Assembly: GCA_050248795.1 (NCBI GenBank)
Contig: JBFWRS010000006.1
Coordinates: forward strand, 58,339 to 122,338
Direction: 5' to 3'
Length of the DNA: 64,000 nt
Source of the DNA: CAZTDU01 sp050248795
GTDB taxonomy: Bacteria; Pseudomonadota; Gammaproteobacteria; Burkholderiales; SG8-39
Every line of letters begins with the position of its first letter. Position 1 is the first letter of the stretch. The notes beneath the pieces are model-generated. The model saw only the letters and a program-made list of their open reading frames with translations. It did no database searches and had not been told where the DNA came from. Position numbers and translations under genes: made by a program. This document shows positions 24,920 to 33,841 of this stretch, piece by piece.

Positions 24920-25507
24920 ATGGATCTGATCGAGACACCGCTTTCCCGTGTGCTGAACCGCCTGCTCCGGACCGAGCCCTGGGCGCGCGAGCGGCTGCTT
25001 CCCTACATCGGGGAGAGCGTGGAGTTTCGCGCGCCACCGCTGCCGGCGGTGCGCCTGCTCATCGCCGCTGACGGCACCGTACAGGGCGCGGCGCGCGATG
25101 CGCCGCCTTCGCTTGCGCTGACCGTGAAGCCGGAGGCGCTCGCTGCGCTGCCGCGGGGCGTGGAGTTCGCGATGCGGGAGATCGCCGTGGAGGGAAACGC
25201 ACGCCTCGCCAGCGAGGTCCTGTTCCTCGTCCGGCACCTGCGCTGGGATGCCGAGGAGGCCCTGTCGGGGTTCATCGGCGACGCGCTGGCGCATCGCGTC
25301 GTCGGCGAAGCGCAGGGCCTGGCACGGGCGGTCGCCGATTCAGGCAGGCGCCTGGCCGAGGCACTGATGGAATACTCGCTCGACGAGCATCAGCTGGTCG
25401 TGCGCCGCGGCGAGTACGACGAGCTGGCGCAGGCGAATGCGGGCCTGCGCGATGCCATCGAGCGTCTGGAGAAGCGGCTGGAGCGCCTGGGGCGTACCGG
25501 TGGCTAG
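24920..25507 (+). CDS. ubiJ: Ubiquinone biosynthesis accessory factor UbiJ (SCP2 domain)
   Basis: 195 residues. An SCP2-type lipid-binding domain takes up the first half (RLLPYIGESVEFRAPP, LALTVKPEAL). A C-terminal coiled segment (ANAGLRDAIERLEKRLERL) follows, as in UbiJ of E. coli. UbiJ helps assemble the soluble Ubi complex and binds lipid. The start at 24920 sits just after the terminator stem, so it needs its own promoter or read-through. It overlaps the ubiB GTG by eight bases. Confidence 0.9.
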   Translation: MDLIETPLSRVLNRLLRTEPWARERLLPYIGESVEFRAPPLPAVRLLIAADGTVQGAARDAPPSLALTVKPEALAALPRGVEFAMREIAVEGNARLASEVLFLVRHLRWDAEEALSGFIGDALAHRVVGEAQGLARAVADSGRRLAEALMEYSLDEHQLVVRRGEYDELAQANAGLRDAIERLEKRLERLGRTGG

Positions 25508-27005
25508 GCTGGCGCGGCTGCTGCGGATAGTGGCGATAGGCTTGCGCTTCGGCCTGCATGAGTTCGTGCCGCGGCTCGCGCGCAATCCGCTGCTCGCCAT
25601 GCTCGCCGGCGCCACCGCCGAGCCGCGTGCCGTGCGCCTGCGCCGCGCGCTGGAGGAGCTGGGCCCGATCTTCGTCAAGTTCGGCCAGGTGCTGTCGACG
25701 CGACGCGACCTGCTGCCGCTGGATATCGCCGACGAGCTGGCGCGGCTGCAGGACCGCGTGCCGCCGTTCGCTCCCGAGGCCGCCGCCGCCGAGGTCGAGC
25801 GCGCGCTGCAGGCCGGCATCGGCGAGGTGTTCGCTTCCTTCGAGCGCGAGGCGGTGGCGAGCGCGTCGGTCGCCCAGGTCCACTTCGCCGTGCTGCATGA
25901 CGGCCGGGAAGTCGCGGTCAAGGTGCTGCGACCCGGGGTCGAGGTGGCGATCGCCAGGGACCTCGAACTGCTCGAGACCGGGGCTGCGCTGGTCGAGCGC
26001 CTGTGGGCCGACGGGCGGCGGCTGAAGCCGAGGGAAGTCGTCGCCGAGTTCGCCCGCCACCTGGAGGACGAGCTCGACCTGGTGCGCGAGGCGGCCAATG
26101 CCAGCCAGTTGCGGCGTAACTTCGAGGGTTCGCCGCTGCTGGCGGTCCCCGCGATCCACTGGGACAGGTGCACGCAGCGCGTGATGGTCATGGAGCGCAT
26201 GCACGGCACGCCGATCTCGCGCATCGACGAACTGCTGGCGCAGGGCGCTGAGCTGCAGGCGCTCGCGCGTGCCGGCGTGGAGATCTTCTTCACGCAGGTG
26301 TTCCGTGACGGTTTCTTCCACGCCGACATGCATCCGGGAAACATCCTGGTGCACGAGGGCCGCTACGTGGCGCTCGACTTCGGCATCATGGGGACGCTCA
26401 CCGACACCGACAAGCGGTATCTGGCGCAGAACTTCCTCGCCTTCTTCAACCGCGATTACCGGCGCGTGGCACAGGCGCACCTGGACGCGGGCTGGGTGCC
26501 GGCCGGGACGCGGCTGGACGATTTCGAGGCGGCGATCCGCACCGTCTGCGAGCCGATCTTCGACCGCCCGCTGAAGGAAATCTACTTCGGCCGCCTGCTG
26601 CTGCGCCTGTTCCAGGTGTCGCGGCGCTTCAACGTCGAGGTGCAGCCGCAGCTCGTGCTGCTGCAGAAGACGCTGCTGAATATCGAGGGGCTGGGCCGCG
26701 AGCTCGACCCCGAGCTTGATCTCTGGCAGACCGCAAAGCCGTACCTCGAGCGCTGGATGAGCGAGCAGGTGGGCGTGCGCGCCCTGTTGCGCGCCGTGAA
26801 GGCCGAGGCGCCGTACTGGGCAGCGACGCTGCCGCAACTGCCGCGCCTCGTGCACCTGGCGCTCGCCGAGGATCGCGTCGGCGAGCTGCGCCGCGCGGTG
26901 GATCGGCTCGCCGCTGAGCACGCGCGGCGCAACCAGCTGCTGCAATCGCTGCTGCTGATCGTGTTCGGTGCGGTGGCGGCGATGGCGTTCGCGTGGATCT
27001 TCTAG
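25500..27005 (+). CDS. ubiB: UbiB, atypical kinase/ATPase of ubiquinone synthesis
   Basis: 501 residues of the ABC1/ADCK family. The KxGQ motif is at about residue 60 (FVKFGQVLSTR), an invariant VAVKVLRPG follows, then HADMHPGN near 273 and DFGIMG near 293. Two C-terminal membrane segments end the protein (LLIVFGAVAAMAFAWIF). It supports the membrane steps of ubiquinone synthesis through ATPase activity. The GTG at 25500 overlaps ubiJ by eight bases. The stop is followed immediately by the GTG of the next gene. Confidence 0.95.
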   Translation: MARLARLLRIVAIGLRFGLHEFVPRLARNPLLAMLAGATAEPRAVRLRRALEELGPIFVKFGQVLSTRRDLLPLDIADELARLQDRVPPFAPEAAAAEVERALQAGIGEVFASFEREAVASASVAQVHFAVLHDGREVAVKVLRPGVEVAIARDLELLETGAALVERLWADGRRLKPREVVAEFARHLEDELDLVREAANASQLRRNFEGSPLLAVPAIHWDRCTQRVMVMERMHGTPISRIDELLAQGAELQALARAGVEIFFTQVFRDGFFHADMHPGNILVHEGRYVALDFGIMGTLTDTDKRYLAQNFLAFFNRDYRRVAQAHLDAGWVPAGTRLDDFEAAIRTVCEPIFDRPLKEIYFGRLLLRLFQVSRRFNVEVQPQLVLLQKTLLNIEGLGRELDPELDLWQTAKPYLERWMSEQVGVRALLRAVKAEAPYWAATLPQLPRLVHLALAEDRVGELRRAVDRLAAEHARRNQLLQSLLLIVFGAVAAMAFAWIF

Positions 27006-27593
27006 GTGGCGCAGGACAGTTCGCGAGCGGAGTTCTGGGACACGCGCTACCGGGGCGGCGTCACGCCCTGGGACGCAGGCGGCGTGCCGCGCTCGCTTAC
27101 GCTGTGGCTGGCGGCGAACACGGAACGCCGTCGCGTGCTGGTGCCGGGTTGCGGCAGCGGCTACGAAGTGAGCGCGTTCCACGCGCACGGGCACGATGTG
27201 CTCGGCATCGACTTCAGCGATGCCGCGGTGAGCGCCGCGCAGCGTACGCTGGGGCCGCTGGCCGGCCTGGTGCGCCAGGCGGATTTCTTCGCGCTGCAGG
27301 GCACCTGGGGCCTGGTGTACGAGCGCGCGCTGATGTGCGCGCTGCCACGCCGGGCGTGGCCGGCATGGGCGGCGAAGATGGCGGAGCTGGTGCGGCCCGG
27401 CGGCGCGCTCGCGGGCCTGTACTACATCGACGACAACACGCGGGGGCCGCCGTTCGGCACCGACCAGGCAACGCTGGATGCGCTGCTTGCGCCGGCGTTC
27501 AGCCTGGCCGAGTCGCGCGAGGTGCCGGCGGAGGAATCGCTGCCGGTGTTCCGGGGGCGGGAGCATTGGCAGGTATGGCAACGGCGGCTATGA
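27006..27593 (+). CDS. TPMT-family methyltransferase
   Basis: 195 residues. The N-terminal FWDTRYRGGVTPWDAGGVP is typical of the thiopurine S-methyltransferase-like family, and the SAM loop is VLVPGCGSGYEVSAF near 45, then IDFS. RPGGALAGLYY closes the core. Targets of bacterial members include thiols, chalcogens and halides; the substrate is unknown. The GTG start follows the ubiB stop with no gap, so it is probably cotranscribed. Confidence 0.82.
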   Translation: MAQDSSRAEFWDTRYRGGVTPWDAGGVPRSLTLWLAANTERRRVLVPGCGSGYEVSAFHAHGHDVLGIDFSDAAVSAAQRTLGPLAGLVRQADFFALQGTWGLVYERALMCALPRRAWPAWAAKMAELVRPGGALAGLYYIDDNTRGPPFGTDQATLDALLAPAFSLAESREVPAEESLPVFRGREHWQVWQRRL

Positions 27594-27621
27594 TGCCGCG
27601 GCTGGTTTTCAGGGGTAGCCA

Positions 27622-29052
27622 ATGCTGAGTGCGTTCGTCGCCGTCTACGTGATCGCCGTCGTTGCCATCGGCCTGTGGGCAGCTCGCCGCGTGCACAACT
27701 CCAAGGATTTCATTGTCGCCGGCCGCAGCCTGCCGCTGTACATGAGCATCGCCGTGGTGTTCGCGACCTGGTTCGGGGCCGAGACCGTGCTGTCGGTGTC
27801 GGCGACTTTCGCCAAGGACGGCCTGGGCGGCATCGTCGCCGACCCGTTCGGCGCGAGCTTCTGCCTGATCTTCGTCGCGCTCTTTTTCGCCAAGGCGTTC
27901 TACCGCATGGACCTGCTGACCATCGGCGACTTCTACCGCAAGCGCTATGGCAAGCAGGTGGAAGTGCTGACCAGCCTTGCCATCACCGTGTCCTATCTCG
28001 GCTGGACGTCGGCGCAGCTCACCGCGATCGGGCTGGTGTTCTCGGTGCTCTCGGACGGGGCGATCACGATCAACCAGGGCATCATGCTCGGGGCCGCGAT
28101 CGTGCTCTTCTACACGGTCTGGGGCGGCATGTGGTCGGTCGCGTTCACCGACCTGTTCCAGTCGATCGTCATCGTCATCGGGCTGTGGACGGTGGCATGG
28201 CTGGTCTCCGACATGGCTGGCGGCACCGGCAAGGTGATCACGGCAGCAATCGAGGCGGGAAAGTTCGAGTTCTGGCCCACGGGCGGAACCGCGGAATGGC
28301 TCGCGTTCGCCGCGGCGTGGATGACGCTCGCGCTCGGTTCGATCCCGCAGCAGGATGTGTTCCAGCGCGTCACCTCGGCGAAGAACGAATCCGTAGCGGT
28401 CAAGGGCACGCTGATCGGCGGCATCGTCTACTTCCTGTTCGCGTTCGTGCCGATCTTCATCGCCTACGCGGCGCTGGTCGTCGATCCGCAGATGGCGAAA
28501 CTGTTCGAATCCGAGGACGGGCGCGAGATTCAGCTGATCCTGCCGCAGCTGGTGCTCGGGGACGGCATTCCGGTCTGGGCCAAGGTGATGTTCTTCGGCG
28601 CGCTGCTGTCGGCGATCCTTTCCTCGGCGAGCGGCGCGCTGCTGGCGCCGAGCGCGCTGTTCACCGAGAACGCGCTGCGACCCTTCGTGCCGCACATGGG
28701 CGACCGCCAGTTCCTGCTGACGCTGCGCCTGGTGCTGGTCAGCTTCACGCTGGCGGCGACGCTGTTCGCGCTGAACTCCACCAGCACGATGTACGAGATG
28801 GTGCAGAACGCGTACAAGGTGACGCTGTCGGGCGCCTTCGTGCCGCTGGTTGCGGGCCTGTACTGGAAGCGGGCGAACAACGTCGGCGCGCTCGCCGCGA
28901 CGGTGCTGGGCATAGGCGCGTGGCTGCTCACCGAGGTGATCGCACCTGAGGGCACCTGGCCGCCGCAACTGGTGGGGCTGGGCGTAAGCGTCGTCGGCAT
29001 GGTCGCGGGCTCGCTCGCCACGCCGGCGCCACACCCCCACCCGCAGAAGTAG
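27622..29052 (+). CDS. Sodium:solute symporter (SSS family)
   Basis: 476 residues with about 12-13 membrane segments. The family segments are DFIVAGRSLPLYMSIA, WFGAETVLS, YTVWGGMWSVAFTDLFQS and GALLSAILSSASGALLAPS. It is probably a sodium-driven importer of an organic solute in the inner membrane, of the proline/pantothenate/solute:sodium type. The substrate cannot be deduced. The C-terminus is short and histidine-rich (HPHPQ). A TATGAT at 27589-27594 is a possible -10. Confidence 0.88.
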   Translation: MLSAFVAVYVIAVVAIGLWAARRVHNSKDFIVAGRSLPLYMSIAVVFATWFGAETVLSVSATFAKDGLGGIVADPFGASFCLIFVALFFAKAFYRMDLLTIGDFYRKRYGKQVEVLTSLAITVSYLGWTSAQLTAIGLVFSVLSDGAITINQGIMLGAAIVLFYTVWGGMWSVAFTDLFQSIVIVIGLWTVAWLVSDMAGGTGKVITAAIEAGKFEFWPTGGTAEWLAFAAAWMTLALGSIPQQDVFQRVTSAKNESVAVKGTLIGGIVYFLFAFVPIFIAYAALVVDPQMAKLFESEDGREIQLILPQLVLGDGIPVWAKVMFFGALLSAILSSASGALLAPSALFTENALRPFVPHMGDRQFLLTLRLVLVSFTLAATLFALNSTSTMYEMVQNAYKVTLSGAFVPLVAGLYWKRANNVGALAATVLGIGAWLLTEVIAPEGTWPPQLVGLGVSVVGMVAGSLATPAPHPHPQK

Positions 29053-29055
29053 CAG

Positions 29056-30114
29056 GTGGTGCGCGGCTCCCCGCTCGCGCGCTACCTTTTCGCCGCCTAC
29101 CTCGGGCTCGTCGTCTACGCCTCGCTGCACCCGTTCGCGGGCTGGCGTGACCAGGGCCTGCACGCGTTCGCGTACCTCGGCGCGGCCTGGCCGCGCTACG
29201 TCACTGCCTTCGACCTGGTGGCGAACCTGGTCGCCTACTTTCCGCTCGGCGCGCTCGCGCTGCTCGCGGGCTATCCGCGGCTGCGGGGTGCCGTCGCGGT
29301 CGCAGTGGCCACGGTCGCGGCGGCGCTGGTTGCGCTGCTGCTCGAGGCGGCGCAGACCTACCTGCCCGAGCGCATTCCGTCGAACCTGGATCTCGCCTGC
29401 AACGCCGCCGGTGCGGCACTCGGCGCGCTGCTTGCCTGGCGCCTGGCGCCGTGGCTGCTCGCCAGCGGACCGCTGAGGCGGGCGCGGCATGCGCTGCTCA
29501 GGCACGGTGCGCTGGCCGACGCCGGGCTGGTGCTGCTCGGCCTGTGGCTGTTCACGCAGCTCGATCCGACCACGCTGCTCTTCGGCGCAGGCGACCTGCG
29601 CCACCTGATGGAACTGGAGCACGGGCGCGCGCGCTTGCCGGGATTCTTCGTCGCCGTCGAGACGCTGATCGCCGCCGCCAACGCGGCTGCCATCGCGCTG
29701 CTGCTGTCGTCCATCACCCAGGGCGACTCGCTGTCGCGGCTCGCCGTGCCGGTGCTGATCCTCGCCGCGCTGGCAGTGCGCACCGCTGCCTTCGCCATCC
29801 TGATGCGCGCCGAGGACGTGTTCGCCTGGCTGACCCGGGGTGCGGCGCAGGGGCTTATCGCCGGCATCGTGCTCGCATACGCGGCGATGGCACTGCCACG
29901 CACCGCGAAGCTGGGGCTGGCGGCGGTGCTGCTCATGGGTGCGACGGTGCTGGTGAACCTGGCGCCGCCCAATCCGTACATGGATGCCACGCTCAAAGTG
30001 TGGCAGCAGGGACATTTCCTCAACTTCAACGGGCTGACGCGGCTGGTGTCCGCTCTATGGCCGTTCGCTGCGCTCACCTACGCGATTGCGCTGGCGGCGC
30101 GCGGGCCGCGCTAG
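29056..30114 (+). CDS. VanZ family membrane protein
   Basis: 352 residues with about eight or more membrane segments. The first 130 residues fit the VanZ-like pattern: YLGLVVYASLHPF, then DLVANLVAYFPLGAL, EAAQTYLPERIPSNLDLACN. VanZ-like proteins have been linked to teicoplanin tolerance in Gram-positives, but the role in Gram-negatives is not settled. The C-terminal half shows only repeated hydrophobic stretches. The GTG start lies three bases after the symporter stop. Confidence 0.75.
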   Translation: MVRGSPLARYLFAAYLGLVVYASLHPFAGWRDQGLHAFAYLGAAWPRYVTAFDLVANLVAYFPLGALALLAGYPRLRGAVAVAVATVAAALVALLLEAAQTYLPERIPSNLDLACNAAGAALGALLAWRLAPWLLASGPLRRARHALLRHGALADAGLVLLGLWLFTQLDPTTLLFGAGDLRHLMELEHGRARLPGFFVAVETLIAAANAAAIALLLSSITQGDSLSRLAVPVLILAALAVRTAAFAILMRAEDVFAWLTRGAAQGLIAGIVLAYAAMALPRTAKLGLAAVLLMGATVLVNLAPPNPYMDATLKVWQQGHFLNFNGLTRLVSALWPFAALTYAIALAARGPR

Positions 30115-30117
30115 AAT
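30112..30117 (+). promoter_or_regulatory. Candidate -10 box (TAGAAT) for the hydrolase/ABC operon
   Basis: TAGAATCGCGCCCCC lies nine bases before the ATG at 30127, inside the end of the VanZ gene. The transcript would have only two or three bases of leader. The same short spacing appears before other genes in the window. Confidence 0.45.
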
Positions 30118-30126
30118 CGCGCCCCC

Positions 30127-30732
30127 ATGCGCGCAAGCACACGACGCGAGTACGTCGACGGCCCTACGGGGCGCATCGAGTGCGCGGTCGACGCGCCGGA
30201 TGGCGCGCCGGCGGGGATCGCGCTCGTCGCGCACCCGCACCCGCTGTATGGCGGCACGCTGGACAACAAGGTCGCGCAGACCCTCGCGAGGGCATGCGTA
30301 GCCCAGGGCGCGGTCGCGTATCGACCGAACTTCCGCGGCGTCGGCGCTACCGAGGGCGTGCATGACGGCGGGCGTGGCGAGCTGGAGGACCTGGCGGCGG
30401 TGCTCGCCTACGCGGCTCGGCAGCACGGCGCGCTGCCGGTGACGCTGGCCGGCTTCTCGTTCGGCGCGGCACTGCAGGTGCAGCTTGCGGCCCGCGTGAT
30501 GCCCGCCCGGCTCGCGCTGGTCGGCGTTGCGGTGACCGCGTTCGAGCTGCCGCACGCGCCCTCCGGCGCGCTGGTGGTGCACGGGGAGCTGGACGACACG
30601 GTGCCGCTTGCCGCCGTGCTCGACTGGGCGCGGCCGCAGGAGCTGCCGGTAATCGTGCTGCCCGGCGCGGACCATTTTTTCCACCGCAGGCTGAACCTGT
30701 TGCGCGACCTGGTGGCACGATACCTGCGATGA
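30127..30732 (+). CDS. Alpha/beta hydrolase (small dienelactone-like)
   Basis: 201 residues. The nucleophile elbow is GFSFG (Ser111), with the HPHPLYGGTLDNKV segment near 35-50 and VVHGELDDTVP and GADHFFHRR supplying the likely Asp and His. The fold is close to a widespread proteobacterial hydrolase of unknown substrate. It overlaps the ABC ATPase start (ATGA), so hydrolase and transporter are probably coupled. Confidence 0.85.
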   Translation: MRASTRREYVDGPTGRIECAVDAPDGAPAGIALVAHPHPLYGGTLDNKVAQTLARACVAQGAVAYRPNFRGVGATEGVHDGGRGELEDLAAVLAYAARQHGALPVTLAGFSFGAALQVQLAARVMPARLALVGVAVTAFELPHAPSGALVVHGELDDTVPLAAVLDWARPQELPVIVLPGADHFFHRRLNLLRDLVARYLR

Positions 30733-31640
30733 GCGCTGCGCTGCGCGTGCGCGGGCTGCGCAAATCCTTTGGCGCCGAGGAAGTGGTGCGCGGCATCGAC
30801 TTCGAGGTCGAGCCTGGAGAGTGCTTCGGCCTGCTGGGCCCCAATGGTGCCGGCAAGACGACGACGCTGAAGCTCTGCCTCGGCCTGCTCGAACCGGATG
30901 CCGGCGCCGTCACGCTGCTCGGGCACGAGGTGCCACAGGCGGCCACCGCGGCGCGCCACGGCGTCGGCGTGGTGCCGCAGTTCGACAACCTCGATCCCGA
31001 TTTCACGGTTACCGAAAACCTCGTCGTGTTCGGCCGCTACTTCGGCCTCGCGGGTGAGCAGATCGAGGCGCGCGTGCCGGGGCTGCTGGAGTTTGCGGGC
31101 CTCGCCGGCCGCGGCGCGGCGAAGCTGCACACGCTCTCCGGCGGCATGAAGCGGCGCCTGACGCTGGCGCGCGCGCTGGTGAACGACCCTGCGGTGGTAT
31201 TCATGGACGAGCCGACCACCGGACTCGACCCGCAGGCCCGGCACCTGATCTGGGAGCGGCTGCGCCAGCTGCGCGCGGAAGGCAAGACGCTGGTGCTGAC
31301 CACGCATTTCATGGAGGAAGCCGAGCGCCTGTGCACCCGCCTCGTGGTGATGGATCGAGGGCGCGTCGTCGCCGTGGGCACGCCGCGTGCGTTGATCGCA
31401 GGGCATATCGAGCCGCAGGTGGTCGAAGTGCACGGTCCGGGCCTGCAGGCCTGGGCCGAGCGGGCCCGGGGGCTCGCGGCGCGCGTCGAGCTGGTCGGAG
31501 AAACCGCCTTCTGCTATGCGGCGAACGTCGAGCCGATCATATCCAGCCTCGCCGGGCAGAGCGAGCTCGCCTACCTGCACCGACCGGCGAACCTCGAGGA
31601 CGTGTTCCTCAAGCTGACCGGGCGGGACCTGCGCGACTGA
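30729..31640 (+). CDS. ABC-2 exporter ATP-binding protein (NodI-like)
   Basis: 303 residues. Walker A GPNGAGKTT lies near 37, signature LSGGMKRRL near 136 and Walker B VVFMDEPTTGLDP near 159, followed by the H-loop TTHFMEEAERL. Architecture and order, with an ABC-2 permease downstream, match the NodI/DrrA subfamily. The C-terminal 70 residues form the usual accessory domain. The exported substrate is unknown. It follows the hydrolase with a four-base overlap and is two bases from the permease. Confidence 0.9.
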   Translation: MSAALRVRGLRKSFGAEEVVRGIDFEVEPGECFGLLGPNGAGKTTTLKLCLGLLEPDAGAVTLLGHEVPQAATAARHGVGVVPQFDNLDPDFTVTENLVVFGRYFGLAGEQIEARVPGLLEFAGLAGRGAAKLHTLSGGMKRRLTLARALVNDPAVVFMDEPTTGLDPQARHLIWERLRQLRAEGKTLVLTTHFMEEAERLCTRLVVMDRGRVVAVGTPRALIAGHIEPQVVEVHGPGLQAWAERARGLAARVELVGETAFCYAANVEPIISSLAGQSELAYLHRPANLEDVFLKLTGRDLRD

Positions 31641-31642
31641 GC

Positions 31643-32425
31643 ATGGGCCGCCGCCACGAATTCCCGCAGCCGGGACTGCGCTGGGTTCCGGTCTGGCGCA
31701 GGAACCTGCTGGTGTGGCGCAAGCTGATCGCGGCGTCGATACTCGGCAACCTCGCCGACCCGCTGATCATGATCTTCGCCCTCGGCTACGGCCTCGGTGC
31801 GCTGCTGCCCTCGATCGCCGGCATGTCGTACGTGGCGTTCTTCGCCGCCGGGTCGCTGTGCTCGGCCACCATGATGACGGCATCGTTCGAATCGATGTTC
31901 TCCGCGTTTTCGCGCATGCACGGCCAGAAGACGTGGGACGCGATCCTGTACAGCCCGCTGACGATCGACGACGTGGTGACCGGCGAACTGGTGTGGGCAG
32001 CAAGCAAGGCCTGGCTGACCGGGTCGACGATCCTCGCCGTGATCGCGGTGTTCGGCTTCTCCGGCTCGTTCCTTGCCGTGCTCGCGTTGCCGGTGGCATT
32101 CCTGGTCGGTCTCGCGTTCTCGGCAATCGGGCTGGTGATGACGGTGCTCGCGCGCGGCTGGGACTTCTTCAGCTACTACATGACGCTGGTGCTGACGCCG
32201 ATGATGATGATCTCGGGGGTGTTCTTCCCCGCCGAAAGGCTGCCGACCGCGCTGCAGGCGGTGGCGCAGGCGCTGCCGCTCTATCACGGAGTCGAACTGG
32301 TGCGCGCGTTCGTTGCCGGGCGCGTACCCGATGGCGCGCTCGCGCACGTGCTGGTGCTGCTGGGCTATGCTGTCGCGGCGTACTGGCTCGCGGTGGTCAT
32401 CGCGCGCCGGCGGTTCTCTACCTGA
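31643..32425 (+). CDS. ABC-2 permease (NodJ-like)
   Basis: 260 residues with six membrane segments. LVWRKLIAASILGNLADPL and FFAAGSLCSATMM are in the NodJ-type pattern, and the family end GVFFPAERLP followed by LPLYHGVELVRAF is clear. It forms the membrane channel with the ATPase just upstream. Nodulation itself is not implied: such pairs are common in non-nodulating betaproteobacteria. hemJ begins seven bases later. Confidence 0.9.
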   Translation: MGRRHEFPQPGLRWVPVWRRNLLVWRKLIAASILGNLADPLIMIFALGYGLGALLPSIAGMSYVAFFAAGSLCSATMMTASFESMFSAFSRMHGQKTWDAILYSPLTIDDVVTGELVWAASKAWLTGSTILAVIAVFGFSGSFLAVLALPVAFLVGLAFSAIGLVMTVLARGWDFFSYYMTLVLTPMMMISGVFFPAERLPTALQAVAQALPLYHGVELVRAFVAGRVPDGALAHVLVLLGYAVAAYWLAVVIARRRFST

Positions 32426-32432
32426 CAACGAC

Positions 32433-32846
32433 ATGCTCACGCTGAAAGCGCTGCACATCGGCTTCATGGTGACCTGGTTCGCGGGGCTGTTCTACCTGCC
32501 GCGGCTCTTCGTCTACCACGCGCTCGCCGAGGACCGCGTCTCCATCGAGCGCTTCAAGATCATGGAGCGCAAGCTCTACTGGGGAATCATGACGCCGGGT
32601 GCGCTGCTGACCATCGTATTCGGCACCTGGCTATGGCTGGGCTGGGGTTACTCCGGCGCCTGGCTGAACGCCAAGCTCGGGCTGGTCGCGCTGCTGGTCG
32701 GCTATCACGTCTGGTGCGGCAAGCTGATGATGGACTTCCGCCGCGAGCGCAACGTGCACAGCCATGTCTGGTACCGCTGGTTCAACGAGGTACCGGTACT
32801 GGTGCTGTTTGCGGCCGTGTTCTTGGTGGTCTTCAAGCCCGGCTGA
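32433..32846 (+). CDS. hemJ: Protoporphyrinogen IX oxidase HemJ (CopD family)
   Basis: 137 residues with four membrane segments. The HemJ pattern is clear: LKALHIGFMVTWFAGLFYLPRLF (His8, Tyr and Phe), WLNAKLGLVALL and the late RWFNEVPVL. HemJ oxidises protoporphyrinogen IX in haem synthesis in the inner membrane of bacteria that lack HemG or HemY. The start at 32433 gives the standard length. The gene overlaps the convergent TPR methyltransferase by 14 bases. Confidence 0.9.
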   Translation: MLTLKALHIGFMVTWFAGLFYLPRLFVYHALAEDRVSIERFKIMERKLYWGIMTPGALLTIVFGTWLWLGWGYSGAWLNAKLGLVALLVGYHVWCGKLMMDFRRERNVHSHVWYRWFNEVPVLVLFAAVFLVVFKPG

Positions 32847-33819
32847 GGACCGCGAGCGTGCCGCCGGCGTAGCCCTTGCCCTGCCGGCGGATCCGCGTCG
32901 GCACCGTTTGCCCGGGCCGCAGCCCGGTGGCAGCCGCAAGCGACCCGATGTAGCGCAGCGAGTGCGCGTAACGCCCGGTAGGCTGCAACTGATAGTCGCC
33001 GTCCTGGAGCGATTCGACCGAGAACGCGAACACCCCGCGCTGCGAAAGCGCTCGCGCAGTCGCGGCGAATATGCTGCGCAGGTCGCCGATGTAGATGAAG
33101 ACGTCGGCGGCGACGACCGCATCGAAGCCCGCCTCGCCGCACTGCGCGAGCGCGTCGTGCGCGTCGAGCTGCAGCAGCCGGGCGTAGCGGCCGCGCTTCT
33201 TCGCTTCGCGCAGCATGCCCGCCGAGAGGTCTACCCCGGTGATCTCCGCGCCGGTGCCGGCCAGCGCGGCGCCGACCAGCCCGGTGCCGCAGCCCAGGTC
33301 GAGCACGCGGGCGCCGGTCCGGGGCAGCGCCGGTCGCAGCAGCGCGGCAAGCTGCTGTGGCACGCGGTATTCGAGCTCGCCGACCAGGTGGGCGTCGAAG
33401 CGCGGCGCCTGCTCGTCGAACAGCGCCTGCACGTAGCCGGCGGGAGCGCGCTGCGTATTGCGGCCGGAGGCCGCCGCGTACAGGTGCTCGAGCATCTCAT
33501 CCCCCGGATGGCGCGCCAGCGCCTCGCGGTAGCACGCGGCAGCGAGTGCGAACTCACCCCGCGCCTCGTGCAGGCGGCCAAGATTCAGGCCGGGCTGAAG
33601 CAGCGCTGGATCGTGGCGCAACGCGGTGCGATACGCGTCCTCGGCACGCGCCATGTGGCCCAGGCGCTGGCATGCGGCGCCGAGGTTGTTCCACGCCTTG
33701 GCGTACTGCGGGTCGGCCGCCACCGCGTGCTCGAAGCACGCAAGCGCCTCCTCGTCGCGACCTTCGTCTTCATGCCGGTTGCCGAGGCGGTACCAGGCGC
33801 GGGCATCGTCTGCGTGCAT
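32833..33819 (-). CDS. TPR-repeat SAM-dependent methyltransferase
   Basis: 328 residues. The first 130 form three to four tetratricopeptide repeats (AWYRLGNRHEDEGRDEEALACFEHA, in shortened form AWYRLGNRHEDEG; then AWNNLGAACQRLGHMARAE). The rest is a methyltransferase with DLGCGTGLVGAALAG followed by ITGVDLSAGMLREA. TPR-methyltransferase fusions usually act on proteins or other partners held by the repeats, but the target is unknown. I chose ATG 33819; an in-frame ATG 14 codons upstream would reach into the next gene's start region. It diverges from the RNA methyltransferase by 22 bases and overlaps hemJ at its 3' end. Confidence 0.8.
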   Translation of the reverse strand: MHADDARAWYRLGNRHEDEGRDEEALACFEHAVAADPQYAKAWNNLGAACQRLGHMARAEDAYRTALRHDPALLQPGLNLGRLHEARGEFALAAACYREALARHPGDEMLEHLYAAASGRNTQRAPAGYVQALFDEQAPRFDAHLVGELEYRVPQQLAALLRPALPRTGARVLDLGCGTGLVGAALAGTGAEITGVDLSAGMLREAKKRGRYARLLQLDAHDALAQCGEAGFDAVVAADVFIYIGDLRSIFAATARALSQRGVFAFSVESLQDGDYQLQPTGRYAHSLRYIGSLAAATGLRPGQTVPTRIRRQGKGYAGGTLAVLSRA

Positions 33820-33841
33820 GTTCGCGCGTAGTATGCTGCAA

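Noticed and set aside
27499..30015. An 838-codon open frame on the minus strand opposite the symporter and VanZ genes
   Set aside because: It is a GC-rich shadow frame full of Arg, His, Gln and Asp runs, with no motif. The plus-strand genes have hydrophobic patterns and family matches.
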